Counted from the first letter of the stretch, positions 24,688 through 33,835 are shown. The stretch: 64,000 nucleotides of DNA from Microvirga zambiensis WSM3693 (GCF_016735695.1 NZ_JAERQD010000030.1:1-64000); one strand, 5' to 3'. The notes: a model not told the origin generated them from the letters alone. Program-made: numbers and translations.

Positions 24688-25700
24688 TTGGCGGCATTCC
24701 ACTTTTCTACGAATTCGTTGGAATAAGCGCGCGTCAGATCTGGCAGCGGCTTCTGAAGATCGCCTGCGGCAACCAGGGTCTTCTGCCACAATTCCCAACC
24801 CACCGGGTTATTGTAGCCATATCCCTTGGACGGGTCGATCGGCGCGGTCAGGTTGAAGTAGATGTCGAGGAGCGCGTCGGCGAACTTCATATCTTCGAGC
24901 TGTTGGGGGTTGCCCAGTTTCGCATGCTCGAGAGTCTTCGCGCGATTGGCGGGATCGATGCCGAACTTCATGCCCTTCACCAGTGCACGTCCGAACCGTT
25001 CGATAGTATCCTTGTTTTCCTCGAGATACTTGCGGGTCACAACATATCCGTTGCCGAAGAAGGCCTGAAATTCCGGCGGGGTCAGGGTGCGAAGCTTCAC
25101 GCCGCGCAGGCGCAGAGTTGCGGCGCCTGCGGTGTCGGATGCATAGGCATCGATCGATTTGCGCATGAAGCCCGCGACCGCCATGCCGCCTTCGCCGACG
25201 GTGATGAATTTGTAATCCGTTCCCTCCTTCATGCCGACCGAGTCGAAGATGGAGCGCACGAAAGCAACCTCCGCGCCGTCAGCGGTTCCGACGCCGATCG
25301 TCTTTCCCTTGAGATCCGTCGGCTTCTGAAACGGCGATTCTTCCGGAACGACGAGATTGAACTGGCTGCGGGTGAAGTAATTGTAGATGTAGACGAGATC
25401 CTCGCCACGCTGACGGGCACTCATGAGGGGGCCGGGGCCGGGATGGCCGAGATTCGCTTGGCCCGCGAGCAGCGCCTGAATGACCTGGCCCGATCCGTTG
25501 ACACTCTGGGGTTGGATCTTCAGTCCTTCGGCCGCGAAGTATCCCTCCCCGATCGCGTTGTAGAGGCCGAAGTAACCGAGACCGCCGGGGCTTGGGAAAG
25601 CAATCGTCAGTTGCTTCAGCTCCTGCGCGACGGTTTGGGCTGACGACATGAGGAGCGGCACAAGTGCCGCTGCGGCGATGAAGTGTCTGCGCTTGATCAT
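24684..25700 (-). CDS. NitT/TauT-family ABC transporter periplasmic binding protein
   Basis: 338 residues with a signal peptide (RRHFIAAAALVPLLMSSAQTVAQ). The mature part matches NMT1/THI5-like binding proteins: LTIAFPSPGGLGYFGLYNAIGEGYF, then GSGQVIQALLAGQANLGHPG, and LKGKTIGVGTADGAE for the second lobe. First gene of a leftward operon (binding protein, ATPase, permease, GntR regulator, gamma-glutamyltransferase-like enzyme). The ligand is unknown. It is divergent from an FAH-family hydrolase at 25880. Confidence 0.88.
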   Translation of the reverse strand: MIKRRHFIAAAALVPLLMSSAQTVAQELKQLTIAFPSPGGLGYFGLYNAIGEGYFAAEGLKIQPQSVNGSGQVIQALLAGQANLGHPGPGPLMSARQRGEDLVYIYNYFTRSQFNLVVPEESPFQKPTDLKGKTIGVGTADGAEVAFVRSIFDSVGMKEGTDYKFITVGEGGMAVAGFMRKSIDAYASDTAGAATLRLRGVKLRTLTPPEFQAFFGNGYVVTRKYLEENKDTIERFGRALVKGMKFGIDPANRAKTLEHAKLGNPQQLEDMKFADALLDIYFNLTAPIDPSKGYGYNNPVGWELWQKTLVAAGDLQKPLPDLTRAYSNEFVEKWNAAK

Positions 25701-25765
25701 TACGGTTCCCTCTTTTTATGTGCCGTAACGGGAATGATGCACCATCAAATATCGCTGTCAATTAA

Positions 25766-25784
25766 AATGGCTAATTGCTCCATT
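25766..25784. promoter_or_regulatory. Inverted repeat AATGG-N9-CCATT in the divergent promoter region
   Basis: Arms AATGG (25766-25770) and CCATT (25780-25784). A wider pair TAAAATG (25763-25769) and CATTTTA (25790-25796) is nested over it. The region between the binding-protein gene (start 25700) and the FAH gene (start 25880) is strongly AT-rich. Likely the control site of the GntR protein encoded at 22299. Confidence 0.4.
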
Positions 25785-25879
25785 AAAAACATTTTATGCA
25801 TATTATTCTCGACAGGCGAAATTGTGCAGATAAGATGCTGGCGCGATCTGGCCCTTAAGGCCCCTACGGGAATGGAAAG

Positions 25880-26623
25880 ATGAAAGATTCGGAAAATCTT
25901 GTGGTACCGGCACCTGTCCTGCCGACATTGCCGATTGTGGGCACCGACCGACGTTTCCCGGTTCGACGCATCTATTGCATCGGTCGAAACTACGTTGCTC
26001 ATGTCCGTGAGATGGGCGGTGACGAGACGCGGGACTTTCCGCTGATCTTTCAGAAGCCCCTTGACGCCATCGTGCAGGATGGCGGTGTGGTTCCATATCC
26101 GCCGAAGACAAACAACTTTCACTTCGAGCTGGAACTGATGGTGGCGATGAAATCCGGCGGCTACAACATCCCGGAAGGCGACGCTCTTTCGCATGTTTTC
26201 GGCTATGGCATCTGTCTCGACATGACCCGCCGCACTCTGCTCGACACTCCCGATGGCCCGCGAATCCCATGGGAATTGAAGAAGGCGTTCGATCATTCCG
26301 CGCCGTGCGGTCCCATTCACCCGGTAGAGCAAGTGGGTCACCCCACCAGCGGCCGTATCCGCTTAGAGGTTGACGGCGAGGCCCGACAGGATTCGGACCT
26401 CAGCCTGCTGATCTGGCGTGTGCCGGAGATCATCGCGACGCTGTCGAATTACTATTCCCTCGAACCAGGCGACATCATCATGACAGGCACGCCGGACGGT
26501 GTTGGCCCGGTCATGCCGGGAAATGTGATGGTCGGAAGCATCGACGGGCTTGGAACCCTGACCATCACCGTCGGTGAGCAGGCAGTCGCCGGTGCTCCGG
26601 TCCCCCATCGCCTTAGCGCCTAG
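25880..26623 (+). CDS. Fumarylacetoacetate hydrolase (FAH) family protein, fumarylpyruvate-hydrolase-like
   Basis: 247 residues, clearly related to the protein at 210-917: RRIYCIGRNYVAHVREMG, the metal-binding Glu pair in FHFELELMVAM, Asp in CLDMTRRTLL and [13 protein letters not shown] are shared. Expected to hydrolyse or decarboxylate a diketo-acid-type substrate with Mg2+ in the cytoplasm. It is divergent from the second NitT/TauT importer, repeating the pairing of FAH enzyme and NitT/TauT importer seen at 0.2-4.3 kb. Its stop codon lies inside a palindromic repeat, and a strong terminator follows at 26753. Confidence 0.86.
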   Translation: MKDSENLVVPAPVLPTLPIVGTDRRFPVRRIYCIGRNYVAHVREMGGDETRDFPLIFQKPLDAIVQDGGVVPYPPKTNNFHFELELMVAMKSGGYNIPEGDALSHVFGYGICLDMTRRTLLDTPDGPRIPWELKKAFDHSAPCGPIHPVEQVGHPTSGRIRLEVDGEARQDSDLSLLIWRVPEIIATLSNYYSLEPGDIIMTGTPDGVGPVMPGNVMVGSIDGLGTLTITVGEQAVAGAPVPHRLSA

Positions 26624-26718
26624 AGCATTTTTCGGCGAAGTGGATTCGGCTCACCGTCAAAAAATGCGGGAAACCAAAGAAGAGAGGCGATTCCCCACGC
26701 AAGTGGAAACAGCTCTAG
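26620..26718. repeat. Palindromic intergenic element with CTAGAGC/GCTCTAG ends
   Basis: 99-base element bounded by perfect inverted 7-base ends (26620-26626 and 26712-26718) and containing GCATTTTTCGGCGAAGTGG and CGCAAGTGGAAAC segments. AGAGCATTT...GCGAAGTGG is the form of rhizobial intergenic mosaic or REP-like elements. The stop codon of the FAH gene forms part of its left end. Confidence 0.6.
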
Positions 26719-26752
26719 GCTCGTCCAGGCGGCGAGAAGCTACCCCAATGCC

Positions 26753-26786
26753 AAAGCGGCCGGTGCAACGCAGCCGGCCGCTTTTT
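26753..26786. terminator. Rho-independent terminator, usable in both directions
   Basis: Perfect 11-base-pair stem AAAGCGGCCGG (26753-26763) and CCGGCCGCTTT (26774-26784) with a 10-base loop, followed by TT and preceded by A residues that give U on the other strand. It separates the FAH gene (ending 26623) from the convergent sugar-importer operon (ending 26816). Confidence 0.85.
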
Positions 26787-26815
26787 CCCGTCTGTCTCTC
26801 GCAGGCAGTTGAAAT

Positions 26816-27835
26816 CTAGCTGGCTCGTTGGCCGGCGCTGTCGAAAAAGTGCAGCCGGTCTGGCGCGATCGTCAGTCCCAGGGTGGTGTCCGCATCGATT
26901 GTCGGCCCGTCATACGCCACGAGGAAAATCTCGCCGTCAGGCAGTTCCACGTGCAGCAGCGAGGAGGCACCGGTATACTCGCTGAGGAGCACTTTCCCGC
27001 TGACGAGACCCGAACCGGGATCGGTCAGCTTGAGATCCTCGGGCCGCATGCCGACATGGGCAGCGCTGTCGGGACGGACGGGCAAAGCCTTCGCGACCGA
27101 ACCGACGGGAAGGATGTTCATTTTTGGGCTGCCGATGAACTGCGCCACGAACAGATTGCCAGGCCTCTCGTAAAGCTCTCGCGGCGTGCCGACCTGCTCG
27201 ACGAGCCCGTCACGCAGCACCACAATCTTGTCGGCCAGCGTCATAGCCTCGATCTGATCATGCGTCACGTATATCATGGTGCTGCCGAGACGCTTGTGCA
27301 GCGAGGCAATCTCGGAGCGCATATGAACGCGCAGCTCCGCATCGAGGTTGGACAGTGGCTCATCGAACAGGAAAACCTCCGGGTCGCCGACGATCGCACG
27401 GCCAATGGCGACGCGCTGCCGTTGTCCGCCCGAAAGTTCGCGCGGGAAGCGGTCGAGGAGAGGCTCGAGCTTGAGCGTGCGTGCCGCCTCCATGACGCGG
27501 CGGGCGCGTTCATCGATCGGCACCTTCCGAACTTTGAGGCCGAATCCCATATTGTCGCGCACGTTGAGATGGGGGTAGAGCGCGTAGGACTGGAACACCA
27601 TCGCAACCCCGCGACGGGCCGGCGGCGTCTCGTTGACGACCCGATTTCCGATTTTGAGCACGCCGGAGCTGATGTCCTCCAAGCCCGAGATCATGCGCAG
27701 CAGGGTGGATTTTCCGCAGCCGGATGGCCCGACGAAGACGACGAATTCACCGTCATCGACCGAGAGATCGACGCCCCGAATGACTTCGGTTCGGCCGAAG
27801 TGCTTCTTGACGTTATTGAGAGAAAGACTGGTCAT
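26816..27835 (-). CDS. Carbohydrate ABC transporter ATP-binding protein (MalK/UgpC type)
   Basis: 339 residues. ATPase domain about 1-235: Walker [11 protein letters not shown]-loop [10 protein letters not shown], signature [15 protein letters not shown], Walker [17 protein letters not shown] and switch His VTHDQIEAM. The C-terminal 100 residues form the regulatory TOBE-like domain typical of the MalK/UgpC group (GMRPEDLKL). It serves the two permeases at 27867 and 28718 and is the last gene of the CUT1 importer operon. Confidence 0.91.
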   Translation of the reverse strand: MTSLSLNNVKKHFGRTEVIRGVDLSVDDGEFVVFVGPSGCGKSTLLRMISGLEDISSGVLKIGNRVVNETPPARRGVAMVFQSYALYPHLNVRDNMGFGLKVRKVPIDERARRVMEAARTLKLEPLLDRFPRELSGGQRQRVAIGRAIVGDPEVFLFDEPLSNLDAELRVHMRSEIASLHKRLGSTMIYVTHDQIEAMTLADKIVVLRDGLVEQVGTPRELYERPGNLFVAQFIGSPKMNILPVGSVAKALPVRPDSAAHVGMRPEDLKLTDPGSGLVSGKVLLSEYTGASSLLHVELPDGEIFLVAYDGPTIDADTTLGLTIAPDRLHFFDSAGQRAS

Positions 27836-27866
27836 GACAAATCCGATATGCGGTCGGGAGTGTTGC

Positions 27867-28721
27867 CTAGCCCTTCACGCCGGAGAGGGCGAAGCTCTCG
27901 ATGATCTGGCGCTGGGCGATGATGTAGACGACAAGGATCGGGATGACCGCAAGGCTAGTGGCGGCCAATTGCAGGTGCCAAAGCGGCATGCCGTAGGGAT
28001 CGGTGAAGTTCGACAGCGCCAGCGGCAACGTAAACTTGTCCAGAGACGAGACGAAGATCAGCGGCTCGAGAAAGAGATTCCAGGAATTGAGGAACGTAAT
28101 GATGGCGACAGCGGCAAGCGCCGGTCGGGACATGGGCAGAGCGATGCTCCACCAGACGCCAAGCCGCGACAAGCCGTCCATCTTGCCAGCATCCTCGAGC
28201 TCCTTCGGCAACGCGAGAAAGTACTGACGCATGAGGAAGGTCGCCATGATGCCTTGCGGCCCGAAGGTCGGCAGCAGGATCAGAGGCCAATGCGTGTCCA
28301 CGAGGCCGGCCCAGCGCATCATGAAGAAATTGGGGATGATCGTCACTTCTTCGGGAACCATGAGCGCGGAGACCAGGAAGAGCGCAACCAACGCTGCGCC
28401 GGCAAACCGCATGCGCGCCAGCGCATAGCCCGCGAGCGACGAGACGAGCAGCGTCAATGCCGTTACGGTGACGGCGATATAGAGCGAGTTGAGATATTGC
28501 CGCGCAAACGGCTGATGCTTGAAGACGTCGATGAAGTTCTGCCATTGCCATTCGCGCGGCACAAGGCTTGGCGATCCGAAAATCTCGGCAGCGCTTTTGA
28601 AGCCGGACGAGACCATCCAAAGGAAGGGAAAGACGAACGGAATGGCAACGATGCAGAGCGCGAGCGTCCAGCAGATCTGATTGATGATGCGGATCCGGCG
28701 TCTTGTGAGAGATGCAGTCAT
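27867..28721 (-). CDS. Carbohydrate ABC transporter permease (MalG type)
   Basis: 284 residues with six predicted transmembrane segments. The coupling loop contains EDAGKMDGLSRLGVWWSIAL, the MalG/UgpE form. It overlaps the preceding permease gene by four bases (ATGA). With that partner it forms the channel of a CUT1-type importer for an oligosaccharide, polyol or uronate-like compound. Confidence 0.9.
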   Translation of the reverse strand: MTASLTRRRIRIINQICWTLALCIVAIPFVFPFLWMVSSGFKSAAEIFGSPSLVPREWQWQNFIDVFKHQPFARQYLNSLYIAVTVTALTLLVSSLAGYALARMRFAGAALVALFLVSALMVPEEVTIIPNFFMMRWAGLVDTHWPLILLPTFGPQGIMATFLMRQYFLALPKELEDAGKMDGLSRLGVWWSIALPMSRPALAAVAIITFLNSWNLFLEPLIFVSSLDKFTLPLALSNFTDPYGMPLWHLQLAATSLAVIPILVVYIIAQRQIIESFALSGVKG

Positions 28722-29644
28722 GTATCCCTCCGGCGCAGTACGAGTTGGAAGATCGTCAGCATCATGACAACGACGAACATGATCATGGCGAGCGCCGACG
28801 CGTAGCCGACGTCGAAGAACTGGAATCCTTGCTGGTAGATGTAGAACGCGAGGACGAGGGTGCCGTTCTCCGGCCCGCCGCCGGTCATCTGATAGATGTG
28901 GTCGAACACCTTGAACGATCCGATGGTGGTGATGACCATGATGACCAGCGTCGTGGGCCCCAGCAGCGGCCAGATGATCCAGCGAAAGATCTGCCAGCCC
29001 GACGCGCCCTCAAGCCGGGCGGCGGCCGCATAGTCGCGTGGGATCGCCTGCAGCGCAGCGATATAGAGAATCATGTTGAGGCCGACCATCTTGATGACGC
29101 GAGTCACGATCACGGCGGCCATTGCCCAGTTCGGCTCGCGCAGCCAGTTGGGTCCATCGATGCCGATCGAAGCGAGCATCTGGTTGATGAACCCGGCTTC
29201 ACCCTGAAGCAGGAATTTCCAGACGATCGCCCAGGCGACGGCGGATGTCACCACCGGTGCGAAGAAAACTGTGCGGAAGATGACGACGCCTGCGAAGCGG
29301 CCCGACAGGGCAAGCGCCAGCGAGAGCGCCAGCGCCATGTTGAGAGGCACGAGCCCGATCGCGAAGATCACCGAGTTGCGGATGACGTGCCAGAAATCGG
29401 GATTGCGAAACAGCGCATCACTGTAATTGTCGAGACCGACGAAGGTAGCCTGCTGCGTGAGCAGGTTCCACTCGGTCAGCGAATACCAGACCACGGCGAT
29501 CAGCGGTCCGACGAAAAAGATCAGGAAGCCGGCAAGCGTGGGGCTGATGAAGAGCCATGACTCCATCGCCTCACGCATCTTCAAGGTGAGCCACGGCGCA
29601 TCCTCGCGGCGCGCCGTGTCTCGTATTGGGAGAGCCCCCGCCAC
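28718..29644 (-). CDS. Carbohydrate ABC transporter permease (MalF/UgpA type)
   Basis: 308 residues with six predicted transmembrane segments after a cytoplasmic stretch of about 30 residues. FLIFFVGPLIAVVWYSLTEW is the usual first segment and the coupling loop has AAAARLEGASGWQIFRWIIW. It starts 12 bases after the binding-protein gene and overlaps the second permease. Confidence 0.9.
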   Translation of the reverse strand: MAGALPIRDTARREDAPWLTLKMREAMESWLFISPTLAGFLIFFVGPLIAVVWYSLTEWNLLTQQATFVGLDNYSDALFRNPDFWHVIRNSVIFAIGLVPLNMALALSLALALSGRFAGVVIFRTVFFAPVVTSAVAWAIVWKFLLQGEAGFINQMLASIGIDGPNWLREPNWAMAAVIVTRVIKMVGLNMILYIAALQAIPRDYAAAARLEGASGWQIFRWIIWPLLGPTTLVIMVITTIGSFKVFDHIYQMTGGGPENGTLVLAFYIYQQGFQFFDVGYASALAMIMFVVVMMLTIFQLVLRRRDT

Positions 29645-29656
29645 TGTCCTGACCCC

Positions 29657-30901
29657 TCAGAGCAGCGGTTGGATGGCAGTGCAGACAGCTTTCAACGAAG
29701 CTTCCACGTCCGCATTGGCACGCCACAGGGCGTCGACGCGCGGCTTCATCGCGGCGAGGATCTGCGGGCTTTTCTCATGGGCCGGCAGCACCTTGCCCTT
29801 GGAAATGGCGTCGGCGACGACCTTCATCTGCTCCGGGGGAATAAGGTTGTTGGATTTCGTGAAGGCGTCGCTGTCGAGCACGCTCTTGCGTGCCGGCGGG
29901 AAGAACTGCGCGGCAGCGGCGACGTTATCCTTGGTGGTCATGTGAGCCACGAACTCGGCCGCGAGCTCCTTCTGCTTGCCGGCGGAGAATACGACGATGC
30001 CGGCCTGGCCGATGACGGGCGACTCGCCGCCAGCACCTGTGGGCAGTGGAGCGATGCCCCATTTGAAACCTGCCTTCGGCATGAGCGAGGCACGCGAAAT
30101 CTGGTTGATGGTCATCGCAGAGCCGCCGGAGAAATAATCCCCCTGCTCGCCGGGCGGAACGATCGACTTGTCCTTGAAGACCATGTCGTGCAGCTGCTTG
30201 ACGGCCGCTACCGCCTCAGGCTTGTCGAACCCGCACTGCTTGTTGGCCCACACGTCTCCGCCGGCAGCGCGGATCGGCGGCATCAGTGCATGCATGATGC
30301 GTGTGTCGTAGCCCTGACCGTCCTTGAACTCGAAGCCCCATTTACCCGTGGCATCCTTCAGCTTTTTGGACACTTCCTGGAACTTCGCCATGTTCCACTG
30401 GCCCTTTGCCGCGAGCGCATTCGGGTCTTCCAGACCTGCCTTGTCGAAGAGGTCCTTGTTGTAGAAGATCACGAAGGGCGAGGTCGAGAACGGCACCCCA
30501 TAGACCTTGTCGCCCGCGGTCCACAGGCCGAGAGCGGGCTTGGAGAAGTCCGCGAAGTCGTAACCCTGAGCCTTGTTCAAGGCTGGAGCGAGATTGTCCA
30601 GCACACCCGCCGCGGCGAAGGTAGGCGCGGCATCCTCCATCAACCACCCAGCATCCGGAGCATTGCCTCCGGCCAGCTGGAAGGTCAGCTTCTGGGTGTA
30701 GTCGCCCGGGGGAATCGTCTCATACTTGACGGTCACGTCCGGATGCTTCGCCTTGAAGCTCTCCGCGAACCCATTGAGCATCTTGAGATGCGCCTCGTTG
30801 CCCGTCCAGATGGTGAAACGGAGCTCGGCGGCACCAAGGGAGCCCGACATCATTCCGAGCGCCAGCACCGTCGTCGTCATTCTCTTCATTGTGGTTTTCA
30901 T
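29657..30901 (-). CDS. Carbohydrate ABC transporter periplasmic binding protein (family 1)
   Basis: 414 residues with a signal peptide ending near GSLGAAE. The mature protein has the family-1 pattern: LRFTIWTGNEAHLKMLNGF, then KHPDVTVKYETIPPGDYTQKL, PDAGWLMEDAAPTFAAAGVL, and a C-terminal half with ALWRANADVEASLKAV. Ligand not deducible; the divergent enolase-superfamily enzyme suggests a sugar acid or related carbohydrate. GGAGGAGAACG precedes the ATG. It follows the SDR gene by 30 bases in an operon that begins with the GntR gene. Confidence 0.88.
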   Translation of the reverse strand: MKTTMKRMTTTVLALGMMSGSLGAAELRFTIWTGNEAHLKMLNGFAESFKAKHPDVTVKYETIPPGDYTQKLTFQLAGGNAPDAGWLMEDAAPTFAAAGVLDNLAPALNKAQGYDFADFSKPALGLWTAGDKVYGVPFSTSPFVIFYNKDLFDKAGLEDPNALAAKGQWNMAKFQEVSKKLKDATGKWGFEFKDGQGYDTRIMHALMPPIRAAGGDVWANKQCGFDKPEAVAAVKQLHDMVFKDKSIVPPGEQGDYFSGGSAMTINQISRASLMPKAGFKWGIAPLPTGAGGESPVIGQAGIVVFSAGKQKELAAEFVAHMTTKDNVAAAAQFFPPARKSVLDSDAFTKSNNLIPPEQMKVVADAISKGKVLPAHEKSPQILAAMKPRVDALWRANADVEASLKAVCTAIQPLL

Positions 30902-30931
30902 CGTTCTCCTCCCTGCTATGTTTGTTTGGGT

Positions 30932-31738
30932 TTATCTGAGCACGAACTCGCCCGGGAGCGAGCCCGGTGCATCGCCGATCGTCCAACCGCCATCGACCGG
31001 TATGTCCACCCCCGTCAGATACGCTGCTTCCTCCGAACACAGGAAGATAGCAGGTCCCACGCAATCCTCCGGCCGCCCGGGACGCCCGACGGGAATCTTG
31101 GCGGCGACGGCATGGCGGAACGAGGGGTCGGCATAGCGGTCCGCCGTGCGTTCCGTTTCGATGGCGCCTGGAGAGATCACGTTCATTGTGACCCCACGTG
31201 CGGCAACCTCACGGGCAATGGCGCGAATAGCGGTGAGCTGCGCAGACTTGAACGCCGCATAGGCGACTGTCTCGGCACGCGGCCGAGCCGCCATGACGCT
31301 GCCAGTGGCCACGACACGACCCCACCCACGCTCTGCCATAGCAGGAACGAGCGCGCGGCAGAGCGCTATGAGCGACGCGAAATTCGCGGTGAAATGTAAT
31401 GCCAGATGATCTTCCGTCGCATCCTGCCAGGGCGCACGGCGCTCGATGGCCGCATTGGCGATCAGGATGTCGACGGCCCCGAATTCATTCGTCACCCGGC
31501 GCGCGAGCGCTTCGGGCGCAGAGGCATCCAGGAAATCCGCCTCGAATTCCATTGTGGCACGGCCGGCGGCGCCGATCTCGGCACGGACCGACGCCAAACC
31601 TTCCCGATCGCCGTGACCATGGACCGCCACATCCGCACCCTGTCTCGCCAATCCCAGTGCGATCGCGCGCCCGATGCCCGAATTGGCACCGGTCACCATC
31701 GCGCGGCGACCGAGGAGGGAGAAGGCACCGGTCATCAT
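30932..31738 (-). CDS. Short-chain dehydrogenase/reductase (SDR), classical type
   Basis: 268 residues. Cofactor motif VTGANSGIGRAIALGLARQG, NAAIE (NNAG equivalent), catalytic Ser in ATGSVMAARP, YAAFK for the Tyr/Lys pair, and the C-terminal ISPGAIETERT. Classical NAD(P)-dependent sugar or alcohol dehydrogenase fold, cytoplasmic. It overlaps the GntR gene by four bases and precedes the CUT1 importer, so it probably oxidises the imported carbohydrate before the enolase-superfamily dehydratase acts. Confidence 0.88.
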   Translation of the reverse strand: MMTGAFSLLGRRAMVTGANSGIGRAIALGLARQGADVAVHGHGDREGLASVRAEIGAAGRATMEFEADFLDASAPEALARRVTNEFGAVDILIANAAIERRAPWQDATEDHLALHFTANFASLIALCRALVPAMAERGWGRVVATGSVMAARPRAETVAYAAFKSAQLTAIRAIAREVAARGVTMNVISPGAIETERTADRYADPSFRHAVAAKIPVGRPGRPEDCVGPAIFLCSEEAAYLTGVDIPVDGGWTIGDAPGSLPGEFVLR

Positions 31739-32499
31739 TGCGCCTCCCTGCCCTTGCCGAGCTTTTCGGCAACCTCGAGCGAAGCGATGTCCGCCGCCTC
31801 GAAATGAGCAATGATCTTCTGCTCGGCGAGATCCGGCTTGCCGGCCGCAATCGCTTCGTAGATGGCACGATGACGCTCGACGGTCGCGTTCCAGTCGGCA
31901 CCGGTGCGGTTCGCGCGGCGCGAGAAGAGTTCCGAGACCTCGCGCTGGACGGAGCGCATACCCTCCATCTGGACGCGGATCATGGTGTTGCCCGTTGCGA
32001 GCGCGATACCGAGGTGAAAGAGGATATCGGCCTCGGTGAAGCCTGCCGGCTCCTTGATGGAGCCGGTCATGTCATGCAGCGCCTGCTTCATGGCGGCCAG
32101 CCCCGCCGGATCGCGACGCTCCGCCGCCAATCGGGCAATCCCCGTCTCGATCACACGGCGCATTTCGTTCGCCTCGCGCAGGCGCTCGAGGCTCGACCGC
32201 GCGGCATAGCCGTAGATGCGCTCCATCGGCTCGCCGTTGATCGCCTTGGCGCGCGCGACCTTGCCCTGCTGGGTGAAGATCAGACCTGCCGCCGCCAGCT
32301 GGCGCAGCGCCTCGCGGGCGATGGGCTTGGAGACACCGAACTCGCGGGCGATCTCGCCTTCGGCCGGCAGCGCCTCTCCGGGTGCGATGCGACCATCGAA
32401 CAGCGCCGCGGCAATCGCGTCGGAAACGGTGTCCGCGAGCCGGGCGGGTACGACCGGCTTCGAGGAGAAAAGAGGCTTTCTGGCCGATCCTGCGCTCAT
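31735..32499 (-). CDS. GntR-family regulator, FCD subfamily
   Basis: 254 residues from ATG 32499, which has GGGAG just upstream; the frame stays open to 32655 but the added residues would run across the divergent promoter. Winged helix at about 15-90 (LPAEGEIAREFGVSKPIAREAL, LIFTQQGKVARAKA). FCD domain follows, with DILFHLGIALATGN and a C-terminal IIAHFEAADI for effector or metal binding. First gene of the leftward importer operon and divergent from the dehydratase gene; a perfect inverted repeat lies between. Confidence 0.88.
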   Translation of the reverse strand: MSAGSARKPLFSSKPVVPARLADTVSDAIAAALFDGRIAPGEALPAEGEIAREFGVSKPIAREALRQLAAAGLIFTQQGKVARAKAINGEPMERIYGYAARSSLERLREANEMRRVIETGIARLAAERRDPAGLAAMKQALHDMTGSIKEPAGFTEADILFHLGIALATGNTMIRVQMEGMRSVQREVSELFSRRANRTGADWNATVERHRAIYEAIAAGKPDLAEQKIIAHFEAADIASLEVAEKLGKGREAQ

Positions 32500-32545
32500 G
32501 GGACTCCCGACTTTCCCGATCATTACCACACCAGCTATAAACATA

Positions 32546-32566
32546 GCAACTATGCTTTTTAGTTGC
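32546..32566. promoter_or_regulatory. Inverted repeat GCAACTA-N7-TAGTTGC, candidate GntR operator
   Basis: Perfect 7-base arms at 32546-32552 and 32560-32566 in the 130-base divergent region between the GntR gene (start 32499) and the dehydratase gene (start 32630). A second small palindrome CATAG-CAA-CTATG overlaps it. Position between the two starts would allow control of both operons. Confidence 0.55.
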
Positions 32567-32629
32567 CAAGCAATTGCGTTCCACGCTATGACCAGCTTGA
32601 GAAAGACGTAAAGCCAGGTGCCGACAGGT

Positions 32630-33754
32630 ATGAACAGCGCAGAGATCCGCATCACCGACGTGATTGCCCATCCGCTGAAGCAGACATTGCCGCGGCCGAC
32701 GGTGACCTCATGGGGAACCTACAATGAGGTCTCGATCCTGCTGGTCGAGGTGCGCACCGACGCCGGCATCACCGGCGTGGGCGAAGCCTTGGCGCGCTTT
32801 TCTCCGAAGGCCTATGCCGAACTGATCGAGACCTCGCTGAAGCCGCGCCTCGTCGGCGGCAATCCCACTGACATTCAAGCCCATTGGCGCGCCATGCGGC
32901 GTGCGCTCTCCGGACGTTCCGGCGGCATGCTGTTCGAGGCGATATCAGGCGTCGACATCGCCCTCTGGGACATACTCGGCAAGGTGGCCGGCCTGCCCAT
33001 TCATCGCCTGCTCGGCGGCATGGGCCGGACCGAAGTGCCCGTCTACGCGGCTTCCGTGAACTGGGGCAGCGACGAGTTCATGGACAGCGAACTCGACAAC
33101 TACCTGGCGAAGGGATTCCCGCGGATCAAGGTGAAGATCGCGAATCCCGTCAAAGACGCCTGCCGGCGCATCGCCCGTCTGCGCAAACGGGCCGGCGACG
33201 ACATCGAACTCTGTGTCGATGCCAATTGGGCCTATACGCTGGAAGAGGCGGTGGAAGTGGGCCGCGCCCTGTCCGACAATGCTTATTTCTGGTTCGAAGA
33301 GCCACTGCGGCCCGAGGACGAGGCCGGCTACGAGGAGCTCCACCGCCGTTGCGCCACGCCGCTCGCGGCGGGTGAGAGCAATTATACCCTCGATCAGGCG
33401 ATGCGCCTCGTATCCAATCGAACCCTCTCCTACCTCCAGCCCGATGTTGCCCGTTCCGGCGGAATCAGCGAGACGCGCCGCATGGCCGAGTTCGCTGCAG
33501 CGCATGATGTTCAATACGCGCCCCATATCGGCATGTCCGGCATCATCTGCGAAACGGCGAGCGTGCATCTTGCCGCGGCGATGCCGAACATTCGCGCCAT
33601 GGAATGCGAGACCGATTCCAGTCCGTTCAAGACGGCGCTGACGGGCGCCGCGCCCGGCGCGGACCGGCAGAAGAACGGCATGCTGCCGGTACCGACCGGC
33701 CCTGGCCTCGGCATCGAGATCGACTGGGATGCAGTCGCGCGGCTTCGCGCTTAG
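32630..33754 (+). CDS. Enolase-superfamily sugar-acid dehydratase or racemase (mandelate racemase/muconate lactonizing family)
   Basis: 374 residues from ATG 32630 (GTG 32618 is a weaker choice). N-terminal capping domain about 1-125, then a TIM barrel. Catalytic and metal residues are visible: KVK at about residue 167 (the second-strand Lys motif), metal ligands in CVDANW, WFEEPL and AAGESNY, and a His in APHIGMSG at the seventh strand. The Lys plus His pattern suits the mandelate racemase subgroup, which contains many sugar-acid dehydratases. It probably acts on an acid derived from the sugar imported by the divergent CUT1 system. Confidence 0.86.
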   Translation: MNSAEIRITDVIAHPLKQTLPRPTVTSWGTYNEVSILLVEVRTDAGITGVGEALARFSPKAYAELIETSLKPRLVGGNPTDIQAHWRAMRRALSGRSGGMLFEAISGVDIALWDILGKVAGLPIHRLLGGMGRTEVPVYAASVNWGSDEFMDSELDNYLAKGFPRIKVKIANPVKDACRRIARLRKRAGDDIELCVDANWAYTLEEAVEVGRALSDNAYFWFEEPLRPEDEAGYEELHRRCATPLAAGESNYTLDQAMRLVSNRTLSYLQPDVARSGGISETRRMAEFAAAHDVQYAPHIGMSGIICETASVHLAAAMPNIRAMECETDSSPFKTALTGAAPGADRQKNGMLPVPTGPGLGIEIDWDAVARLRA

Positions 33755-33823
33755 AGCATCGTGCGGACCCAGCGGGCCGCGCAAGCGAAAGTGGCCCCGG
33801 TTTGCCACAAAGAACGGTGCTCT
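33753..33823. repeat. Palindromic intergenic element, unit 1
   Basis: AGAGCATCGT (33753-33762) pairs with ACGGTGCTCT (33814-33823), one wobble position, across a GC-rich interior. The AGAGCATCGTGCGGACC form is like REP elements of Methylobacterium-type and rhizobial genomes. Begins inside the stop codon of the dehydratase gene. Confidence 0.55.
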
Positions 33824-33835
33824 CATCAAAAGAGG

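Noticed and set aside
27633..28805. 390-codon open frame on the plus strand
   Set aside because: Antisense to the CUT1 permease gene; composition is charged and low in hydrophobics with no recognisable domain.
29669..31399. 576-codon open frame on the plus strand
   Set aside because: It is antisense to the sugar-binding-protein and SDR genes, which are clear family members; long antisense frames are expected at this GC content.
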